From positions 682,001 through 746,000 of the forward strand of contig NZ_JAUTAZ010000001.1 of NCBI RefSeq assembly GCF_030818905.1: a stretch of DNA of 64,000 nt. Reading direction: 5' to 3'. Within the stretch, counting starts at the first letter, position 1. Each line of letters starts with the position of its first letter. The notes beneath the pieces are model-generated. The model was given only the letters and a program-made list of their open reading frames with translations. It was not told the DNA's origin and ran no database searches. Source of the stretch: Microbacterium sp. SORGH_AS_0888. GTDB lineage: Bacteria; Actinomycetota; Actinomycetes; Actinomycetales; Microbacteriaceae. This document shows positions 57,289 to 64,000 of this stretch, in pieces. The position numbers and the translations under genes were made by a program.

Positions 57289-58601
57289 TCGAGGTAGTCC
57301 CGCAGAGACTGCGACCGCGAGGGGTGGCGCAGCTTGGCCATCGTCTTCGACTCGATCTGACGGATCCGCTCGCGCGTGACGCCGAACGTGTCGCCGATCT
57401 GGTCGAGCGTCTTGGGCTGACCGTCACCGAGGCCGAACCGCATCCGGATCACCCCGGCCTCCCGCTCGCTGAGCGAGTCGAGCAGCGACTCGAGCTGGCG
57501 CTGCAGCATCGTGAAGCCGACCGCGTCCGCCGGGACCACGGCCTCGGTGTCCTCGATGAGATCGCCGAACTCGCTGTCGCCGTCCTCGCCGAGCGGGGTG
57601 TGCAGCGAGATCGGCTCGCGGCCGTACTTCTGCACCTCGATGACCTTCTCGGGGGTCATGTCCAGCTCGCGGCTGAGCTCCTCCGGCGTGGGCTCGCGGC
57701 CCAGGTCCTGGAGCATCTGGCGCTGCACGCGGGCCAGCTTGTTGATGACCTCGACCATGTGCACGGGGATGCGGATGGTGCGCGCCTGGTCGGCCATGGC
57801 GCGTGTGATCGCCTGACGGATCCACCACGTCGCGTACGTCGAGAACTTGAAGCCCTTGGTGTAGTCGAACTTCTCGACGGCGCGGATGAGGCCGAGGTTG
57901 CCCTCCTGGATGAGGTCGAGGAACTGCATCCCGCGGCCCGTGTAGCGCTTGGCCAGCGAGACCACGAGGCGGAGGTTGGCCCCGAGCAGGTGGCTCTTGG
58001 CGCGCTGACCGTCGCGAGCGACCCACTGCAGGTCGAGCCCGAGCTGGTTCGACTTCTCGGCCGCCGACATCTTCGACAGCTTCTCCTCGGCGAACAGGCC
58101 CGCCTCGATCCGCATCGCGAGCTCGACCTCTTCGGCCGCGTTCAGCAGCGGGACCTTGCCGATCTGCTTCAGATAGTCCTTGACCGGGTCGGCGGTCGCA
58201 CCCGTGATCTGAGTGGAGTAGACCGGGACGTCGTCCTCGTCGCTCGACGAGATGACGATCGCGCCGCTGGGCAGCGGATCGGTGAACGCCGGCTTCTTGG
58301 TCGCGCTCTCGTCGTCGTCGTCCTCGTCGTCGGCCGCGGTCTTGCTCGCGTCGCTCGACTTCGCGGCGTCCTCGGTGTCGTCGTCCGCGGCATCCGCCGC
58401 GTCGTCGACATCCGTGTCATCGAGCTCGACGTCGTCGTCGAACTCCTCCTCTTCTGCTGCGTTCTTGGCCTTCTTCGCCGGAGCCGCCTTGGTGCGGGCG
58501 GCGCGCTTGGCGGGCGCCTTCTTCGGGGCCACCGTCTCCTCGGCCGAGTCGGCCTCGGTCGCGGTGCGCGAGCGGTTTTCGGTCTTCGTGCTCGGAGTCA
58601 C
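57285..58601 (-). CDS. sigA: RNA polymerase primary sigma factor SigA
   Basis: Housekeeping sigma-70 factor, 438 residues. An actinobacterial low-complexity N-terminus of about 130 residues (Lys/Ala-rich, then Asp-rich) precedes region 1.2 ([16 protein letters not shown]), region 2 ([56 protein letters not shown]), region 3, and region 4 with [19 protein letters not shown]. It ends SLRDYLE. GTG start at 58601 with AAAGG upstream. It is the gene upstream of the CofE-like protein. Confidence 0.97.
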   Translation of the reverse strand: MTPSTKTENRSRTATEADSAEETVAPKKAPAKRAARTKAAPAKKAKNAAEEEEFDDDVELDDTDVDDAADAADDDTEDAAKSSDASKTAADDEDDDDESATKKPAFTDPLPSGAIVISSSDEDDVPVYSTQITGATADPVKDYLKQIGKVPLLNAAEEVELAMRIEAGLFAEEKLSKMSAAEKSNQLGLDLQWVARDGQRAKSHLLGANLRLVVSLAKRYTGRGMQFLDLIQEGNLGLIRAVEKFDYTKGFKFSTYATWWIRQAITRAMADQARTIRIPVHMVEVINKLARVQRQMLQDLGREPTPEELSRELDMTPEKVIEVQKYGREPISLHTPLGEDGDSEFGDLIEDTEAVVPADAVGFTMLQRQLESLLDSLSEREAGVIRMRFGLGDGQPKTLDQIGDTFGVTRERIRQIESKTMAKLRHPSRSQSLRDYLE

Positions 58602-58668
58602 GTTTCGCCTTTCACCGGGGTGGGGTTGCCGCGGTCGATCTCGGACACTAGTAAGACCCTTGTCAAGC

Positions 58669-58689
58669 CCGCCGCGAAGGTCGCGGCGG
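58669..58689 (-). terminator. Short hairpin between the PAC2 gene and sigA
   Basis: CCGCCGCGA/TCGCGGCGG, a 9-bp perfect stem with a 3-base loop. It lies downstream of the PAC2 gene on the same strand, so it may end that transcript. No U tract follows. Confidence 0.4.
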
Positions 58690-58810
58690 AGTGACAACGG
58701 GTCGGTCCTCTATTGTCGCACACACGGCACGGGCGATCTTTCGCCTCGCTCACAGGACAACGTCCGGGCCCGACCGGGCATTCCCCGGGGCCATACCGCC
58801 GCGCTCGTCG

Positions 58811-59734
58811 TCAGGCGAGCGGGCCGTGCTCGTCACCGCCCGGGCGGTTCGCGAGGAAGCGCTCAAGCTCCGCGGCGAGCTCGTCCGCGCTCGGCAGATC
58901 GGCCTCGTGCAGCAGCGGGCTGGCGTGCGTGGCACCGGCCATGTAGGCGTCGTAGCGCTCCTCGAGTCCCTGCAGCATCCGGCCGAGCTCCTCGCTCGCG
59001 GCGATCTGCTCGGCGACCTTGCCCAGGAACTCCTCGTTGTCATCGCGCAGACCGTCGACGTCGAACACGAGACCCGTCGCGGCGGTGATGCTGTCGAGCG
59101 CCGCGATCGCGGCGGCCGGATACTCGGTGTCGCCGAGATAGTGCGGGATCAGCAGCACGAAGCCGGCGACGGACACGCCGTCCTCGGCGAGCCGGTACTC
59201 GAGGAGGTGCCCGGCTGTGGCCGGCACCTGGGTGTGCGGCTTCCACACCGAGTGGGCCTCGGTGAGCGCGGCGCGGGTGCCCGACACGGTCGCGCCGATC
59301 GGACGCGTGTGCGGCACCGGCATCCCGATCGCGTGGACCCACGTGACCGAGAGGACGCCGGCGGCCTCGACGAACGCGCGCACGCTTCGCACGAACGCGT
59401 CCCAGGCGAAGTCGGGCTCGTAGCCAGCCAGAAGCAGGAAGGGGTGGCCGAGGGTGTCGCGGGCGAGCGACAGCTCCAGCCGCGGCGGCCGGTAGTCGGT
59501 CAGGTGGTCCTGGTCGAAGGACACGATGGGCCGACGTGCGCGGTAGTCGAGGAGCACGTCGTTGTGGTACCGGCGGACGAGCTGGTGCTCCAGTCCGTCA
59601 CGCAGGTACTCGACCGTCTGCGCGACGGCGCCGCCGGCGTCGGTGAATCCGGTGAGCAGCACGACCAGCGGCAGCGCTGCCGGGATCTCGGGCGCGGAAT
59701 CCGCGGGTTCGAACACCGGGAGGTCGAAGGGCAT
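58811..59734 (-). CDS. PAC2 family protein (proteasome assembly chaperone-like)
   Basis: A 307-residue PAC2-family protein, starting MPFDLPVFEPADSAPEIPAA. Family segments: LPLVVLLTGFTDAGGAVAQTVEYL, PIVSFDQDHLTDYRPPRLEL, HPFLLLAGYEPDFAWDAFV, PVPHTRP. The archaeal/eukaryotic relatives assemble proteasomes; the role in bacteria that may lack a proteasome is unclear. An ATG three codons upstream is an alternative start. Confidence 0.9.
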   Translation of the reverse strand: MPFDLPVFEPADSAPEIPAALPLVVLLTGFTDAGGAVAQTVEYLRDGLEHQLVRRYHNDVLLDYRARRPIVSFDQDHLTDYRPPRLELSLARDTLGHPFLLLAGYEPDFAWDAFVRSVRAFVEAAGVLSVTWVHAIGMPVPHTRPIGATVSGTRAALTEAHSVWKPHTQVPATAGHLLEYRLAEDGVSVAGFVLLIPHYLGDTEYPAAAIAALDSITAATGLVFDVDGLRDDNEEFLGKVAEQIAASEELGRMLQGLEERYDAYMAGATHASPLLHEADLPSADELAAELERFLANRPGGDEHGPLA

Positions 59735-59800
59735 GCATCCCATGCTACGAGCACCCGGCGCGACGGGCTCCGCCCGCCGCGCGCTGCCTAGGATGGGGGG

Positions 59801-61264
59801 ATGCCGTATCCCGCGCTGTCCGTGTCCGATTCCGACCTGCGCGAGGCGGTCGCCGACGCCGCATTGCTCGTCGTGCCGCCTCCGTCCGACCCGTTCTTCG
59901 ACACCGAGGACCGTGGTCCGATCGCCGAGACTCTCCGGCGCATCGGGTTCTCGGGTGCCCCGGGCGCATTCGCCCGTGTCGACCTCCCCGCGGTCTTCGA
60001 CGGTCCGCTGGCCGTCGTCGGCACCGGCGGCGACCCGGATGCGGCGGCCCTCCGCCTCGCGGCGGGCGCCGGCATCCGCCAGCTCACCGGCTTCTCGCGC
60101 ATCGCCGTCAGCGCGCCTGCCGCGGGTGCGGGCTCGGCCGCCGCCCTCCTGGAGGGCGCTGCTCTCGGCGGCTATCGCTTCGCCGGCTACAAGAGCGCTC
60201 CGGCGGCCGAGCGCGCCGCCGAGGTCGTGCTGCTGGACGCCGCCGCCACCGCGTCCGACGTCGCGGATGCGACCGCCGTCGCCGCCGCCGTCGCGCTCGT
60301 GAAGGACCTGGTGTCGGTCCCGGCCGAGTGGCTCAGCCCCGCCGACCTGGCCGCACGCGCCGCGGCGGAGGTCGACGATCTGCCCGTCACGGTCACGATC
60401 CTCGACGAGACCGAGCTCGCGGAGCAGGGCTTCGGCGGCATCCTGGGCGTCGGTCAGGGCTCGGATCGTCCGCCCCGCTTCGTTCGGCTCGACTACAAGC
60501 CCGAGGGGGCGACGCGCCACGTCGCGCTGGTCGGCAAGGGCATCACGTTCGACACCGGGGGCCTCTCGCTGAAGCCTGCCGCCTCGATGGTCGGGATGAA
60601 GTACGACATGTGCGGCGCCGCGGTGGCGCTCGCGGTGCTGCGTGCGGTGGCCCAGCTGGGGCTGCCCGTCGCCACGAGCGCCTACCTGTGCGTGGCCGAC
60701 AACATGCCCTCGGGCCGCGCGACGCGTCCGGGCGACGTGCTGCGCATGCTCGACGGCACGACGGTGGAGGTGTTGAACACGGATGCCGAGGGTCGCCTCG
60801 TGCTGGCGGACGGCCTCGTCGCCGCGAGCCGCGACAACCCCGACCTGATCGTCGACATCGCGACGCTGACGGGCGCCATCACGGTCGCGCTGGGCACACG
60901 CCACACGGGCGTCATGGGAGACGATGAGGCGACCGCCGCCTACCTCGACGCCGCCGCCAAGGCGGGCGAGCCGGCCTGGCGCCTGCCTCTCCCGGCGCAC
61001 ATGGAGGACGAGCTCGACTCCCCCATCGCCGACCTGCAGAACGCGAAGATCGGCGACCCCGCGGGCGGATCGCTGTTCGCGGGCCTGTTCCTGCGCCGCT
61101 TCGTCGGGCGCACGGGCGGCGACGACTCGCCGCGCATCCCGTGGGTCCACCTCGACATCGCCGGCGTCGGCATGAACAAGGGCGCACCGTACGGGTTCAC
61201 CGACAAGGGCCCCACGGGCGCGACCGTGCGCTCGCTCATCGAGCTCGTGCGGGGACAGGCCTGA
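59801..61264 (+). CDS. pepA: Leucyl aminopeptidase (M17)
   Basis: Cytosolic hexameric two-zinc aminopeptidase, 487 residues. The variable N-terminal domain covers about 1-170. The catalytic domain has GKGITFDTGGLSLKPAASMVGMKYDMCGAA (metal Lys and Asp, about 246-275), DNMPSGRATRPGDVL and the M17 signature NTDAEGRLVLAD (about 327-338). It ends just before lpd (2-base gap), so the two share a transcript. Confidence 0.94.
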   Translation: MPYPALSVSDSDLREAVADAALLVVPPPSDPFFDTEDRGPIAETLRRIGFSGAPGAFARVDLPAVFDGPLAVVGTGGDPDAAALRLAAGAGIRQLTGFSRIAVSAPAAGAGSAAALLEGAALGGYRFAGYKSAPAAERAAEVVLLDAAATASDVADATAVAAAVALVKDLVSVPAEWLSPADLAARAAAEVDDLPVTVTILDETELAEQGFGGILGVGQGSDRPPRFVRLDYKPEGATRHVALVGKGITFDTGGLSLKPAASMVGMKYDMCGAAVALAVLRAVAQLGLPVATSAYLCVADNMPSGRATRPGDVLRMLDGTTVEVLNTDAEGRLVLADGLVAASRDNPDLIVDIATLTGAITVALGTRHTGVMGDDEATAAYLDAAAKAGEPAWRLPLPAHMEDELDSPIADLQNAKIGDPAGGSLFAGLFLRRFVGRTGGDDSPRIPWVHLDIAGVGMNKGAPYGFTDKGPTGATVRSLIELVRGQA

Positions 61265-61265
61265 C

Positions 61266-62627
61266 GTGGCGACCGCGGATGTCGTCGTCATCGGCGGCGG
61301 CAGCGCCGGCTACGCCGCGGCGCTCCGCGCCTCCGAGCTCGGCCGCTCCGTCGTCGTCGTCGAGCGGGATCGACTGGGAGGCACGTGCCTGCATCGCGGC
61401 TGCGTGCCGACCAAGGCGCTGCTGCACGTCGCCGACGTGGCGGACGTCGTCGCGGGTGCCGCGGCCGTGGGCGTGCAGGCGGGGCTCGGCGGGATCGATC
61501 CGGACGCGATGCACGCCTTCCGGCGCCGGATCGTCGAGGCCAAGCACAAGGGGCTGACGGGCCTCGTCGCCGCGCGCGGGATCACCGTCGTCCACGGCGA
61601 AGGGCGCCTCGACGGGCCCGGCCGCGTCGTCGTCGGCACCGACGTGATCGAGGCGAAGGACGTCGTGCTCGCTCTGGGCGCCCGCACCCGCCCCCTGCCG
61701 GGCGTCGAGTTCGGCGATCGCGTGCTCTCGAGCGACACGGCGCTCGAGCTCGCCGAGATCCCGGACCGCGTGATCGTGCTCGGCGGCGGGGTGATCGGCG
61801 TGGAGTTCGCGAGCCTCTGGCGCTCGCTCGGGGCGGAGGTGACCATCGTCGAGGCGCTGCCGAGCCTCGTCCCGAACGAAGACGAGTCACTGCGCAAGGG
61901 CCTCGAGCGCGCCTTCCGCAAACGGGGCATCGGCTTCCGCACGGGCGTGCGCGTGACCTCCGTCGCCCCGTCCGCGGACGATGTGACGGTCACGCTCGAG
62001 GACGGCTCCGACCTCGTCGCGGACCGCGTGCTCGTGGCGATCGGGCGGGTGCCGGCGTCCGACGGCTGGGATGAGGCGGGCATCGCACTGGACCGCGGCT
62101 TCGTCGTCGTCGACGATCGCCTGCGCACCTCGGTGCCGCACGTGTGGGCCGTCGGCGATCTCGTGGCGGGTCCGCAGCTGGCGCACCGCGGCTTCCAGCA
62201 CGGCATCTTCGTGGCCGAGCAGATCGCCGGGCTCTCCCCCATCCCGGTCCCGGACCACACGATCCCCCGCATCACGTACTCGCACCCCGAGCTCGCCGCC
62301 GTCGGGCTCACCCGCGCGCAGGCGGAGGAGCGATACGGCGCCGCGGCGATCGCGGTCGCCGACTACAACCTCGCCGGCAATGCGCGCAGCGAGATCCTCG
62401 GGACGTCCGGCTCGGTGCGGGTCGTCCGGCGCGTCGACGGGCCGGTCGTCGGCGTGCACCTGATCGGCGACCGTGTCGGCGAGTTGATCAGCGAAGCACA
62501 GCTGATCGTCGGATGGGATGCCCACCCGGAAGACGTCGCGCCGTTCGTGCATGCGCACCCCACGCAGAGCGAGGCTCTCGGCGAGGCCATGCTCGCTCTG
62601 GCGGGCAAGCCGCTTCACGCGCTGTGA
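61266..62627 (+). CDS. lpd: Dihydrolipoyl dehydrogenase (E3)
   Basis: FAD-dependent E3 subunit that reoxidises dihydrolipoamide of 2-oxoacid dehydrogenase complexes. The protein has 453 residues: FAD motif [17 protein letters not shown], redox-active [16 protein letters not shown] (C41 and C46), NAD motif [24 protein letters not shown] segment [18 protein letters not shown], and catalytic [15 protein letters not shown] (His-Glu). GTG start. The E2 acyltransferase gene follows after 55 bases. Confidence 0.95.
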   Translation: MATADVVVIGGGSAGYAAALRASELGRSVVVVERDRLGGTCLHRGCVPTKALLHVADVADVVAGAAAVGVQAGLGGIDPDAMHAFRRRIVEAKHKGLTGLVAARGITVVHGEGRLDGPGRVVVGTDVIEAKDVVLALGARTRPLPGVEFGDRVLSSDTALELAEIPDRVIVLGGGVIGVEFASLWRSLGAEVTIVEALPSLVPNEDESLRKGLERAFRKRGIGFRTGVRVTSVAPSADDVTVTLEDGSDLVADRVLVAIGRVPASDGWDEAGIALDRGFVVVDDRLRTSVPHVWAVGDLVAGPQLAHRGFQHGIFVAEQIAGLSPIPVPDHTIPRITYSHPELAAVGLTRAQAEERYGAAAIAVADYNLAGNARSEILGTSGSVRVVRRVDGPVVGVHLIGDRVGELISEAQLIVGWDAHPEDVAPFVHAHPTQSEALGEAMLALAGKPLHAL

Positions 62628-62682
62628 CGCGGCGCACATCACTAAGCTAAGTCGTACACCGCATTCAGAAGGAGTAGATGCC

Positions 62683-64000
62683 ATGAGCACTTCCGTGGTC
62701 CTCCCCGCTCTCGGAGAGAGCGTGACCGAGGGAACGGTCACCCGCTGGCTGAAGAACGTCGGCGATACCGTCGAGGTCGATGAGGGCCTGCTCGAGATCT
62801 CGACCGACAAGGTCGACACCGAGATCCCCTCCCCGGTCAGCGGTGTGATCGAGGAGATCCTGGTCCAGGAGGACGAGACGGTCGAGGTCGGCGCGATCCT
62901 CGCGAAGATCGGTGACGGCTCGGGCGCCGCCTCCGCCCCCGAGGCGCCCGCTGCCGCGGCGCCGGCGGCGCAGACCACCCGCCCCCGCCGCGGAGGCGCC
63001 GGCCGCTCCGGAGCCCGCCGCCGAACAGCCCGCGCCCTCGGCCGCGGCGGGCGAGGGCCGTGAGGTCGTCCTGCCTGAGCTCGGCGAGAGCGTGACCGAG
63101 GGCACCGTGACCCGGTGGCTCAAGCAGGTCGGCGACGACGTCGCGGTGGACGAGCCGCTGCTGGAGATCTCCACCGACAAGGTCGACACCGAGATCCCGT
63201 CGCCGGTCGCCGGCGTCCTGCAGCAGATCCTCGTCCAGGAGGACGAGACGGTCGCCGTGGGCGCGCCGCTCGCGCGCATCGGGGACGGGGCTGCGCCCGC
63301 CGCGGTCGCCGCGCCCGAGGCGCCCTCGACCGAGAAGCCCGTCGAGGTCGCCGAGGCCGAGGCCGCCGCACCGGCACCCGCCGCACCGGCACCCGCTCCC
63401 GCCACGGCACCCGCGGCTCCCGCCGCGGCCGAGGACGACGGCCCCACCTATGTGACCCCGCTCGTGCGCCGCCTGGCTCAGCAGCAGGGCGTCGACCTCG
63501 CGACCGTGACCGGCTCGGGCGTGGGAGGCCGCATCCGCAAGGAGGACGTGCTCAAGGCCGCCGAGGCGGCATCCGCCGCTCCTGCCGCTGCGACGCCGGC
63601 TGCGCCCGCAGCCGCTCCGGCGCTCGAGGTCTCGCCGCTGCGTGGCACGACCCAGCCGATGTCGCGCCTGCGGAAGGTTCTCGCCGAGCGTGCCGTCGCC
63701 TCGATGCAGGCGACCGCCCAGCTGACGACGGTCGTCAAGGTCGACGTCACCAAGGTGGCGGCGTACCGCGCGAAGGTGCAGCCCGACTTCGTCGCGAAGA
63801 CGGGCGGCAAGCTCTCCTTCCTGCCGTTCTTCGTGCTCGCCGCATCCGAGGCTCTGCAGGCCTACCCCGTGATCAACGCGACGGTCGACGGCACGGACAT
63901 CGTCTACCCGCCCACCGAGAACGTCTCGATCGCCGTCGACACGGAGCGCGGACTGCTCACCCCCGTGCTGCGTGACGCCGGCTCCAAGTCGCTCGCCCAG
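62683..64000 (+). pseudogene. sucB: Dihydrolipoamide acyltransferase (E2), frameshifted, 3' end beyond window
   Basis: E2 subunit of a 2-oxoacid dehydrogenase complex. GGAG lies upstream of the ATG at 62683. Lipoyl domain 1 has the lipoyl-lysine K43 in [13 protein letters not shown]. The frame then breaks in a Pro/Ala linker near 62978-62986, where a +1 shift leads to a stop at 63061-63063. In the next frame a second, near-identical lipoyl domain (from about 63062), a Pro/Ala linker, the peripheral subunit-binding domain (YVTPLVRRLAQQQGVDLATVTGSG) and the acyltransferase domain (PMSRLRKVLAERAVASMQ...) continue to the window edge. Dropping one C restores a single gene. Whether it serves pyruvate or 2-oxoglutarate dehydrogenase is not decided here. 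Confidence 0.88.

Noticed and set aside
58640..58670. TTGACA on minus upstream of sigA as a sigma-A promoter
   Set aside because: No acceptable -10 lies 16-19 bases downstream (CGAGAT at 17), so the box alone does not support a promoter.

Overview
The window is a high-GC actinobacterial chromosome segment, most likely from the family Microbacteriaceae (Microbacterium-like). I base this on the high G+C content, frequent GTG starts, many 1-4 base stop/start overlaps, actinobacterial marker families (DUF3000, DUF3093, DUF3159, DUF3710, DUF4193, SepH, an acidic N-terminal SigA extension) and gene neighbourhoods typical of that phylum. This is inference from sequence and memory; no database search was run. 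Almost everything is housekeeping core genome. There is no prophage, insertion sequence, CRISPR array or defence island.

Layout. 1-5.2 kb: alaS (cut by the left edge), a small membrane protein, rpsD and rarA, all on the minus strand. 5.3-7.6 kb: a small membrane protein, a DUF349 protein and an AbiEi-like orphan on plus. 7.6-20.5 kb: a long minus block for stringent response (rel), protein export (secD-secF-yajC), Holliday-junction processing (ruvC-ruvA-ruvB), yebC, a DUF1697 gene and pyridoxal phosphate synthesis (pdxS-pdxT). pdxR and pdxY diverge from pdxS; pdxR carries a one-base frameshift that fuses it in frame to pdxY. 20.6-27.1 kb: thrS with an Ap4A-phosphorylase-like HIT gene, a permease, a membrane protein, a lipoprotein, and a trhO-GNAT pair. 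27.1-29.3 kb: a 620-base gene-poor stretch, then tRNA-Val(GAC), tRNA-Cys and tRNA-Gly on minus, a DUF2510 protein, and tRNA-Val(CAC) on plus. 29.3-34.9 kb: a nucleotide-sugar-epimerase-like gene, an orphan PemK/MazF-like gene, amtB with a GlnR-type box, zapE, and sseA-sufE. 34.9-43.4 kb: a hydrolase, DUF3000-rnd, a fadA-fadB beta-oxidation pair and dxs. 43.5-51.4 kb: acnA (with an AT-rich palindrome upstream), DUF3159-DUF3710-dut, DUF3093, DUF4193, sepH and a phosphodiesterase. 51.5-58.6 kb: convergent parC/parE around a large hairpin, a DUF7455 protein, a CofE-like protein and sigA. 58.8-64 kb: a PAC2 protein, pepA, lpd and a dihydrolipoamide acyltransferase gene that is frameshifted and runs off the right edge.

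The most useful observations are regulatory sites (GlnR-type box, pdx operator, acnA palindrome), two single-base insertions in G/C runs that break pdxR and the E2 gene (possibly assembly errors), and the parC/parE hairpin. I found no convincing undescribed multigene system here.
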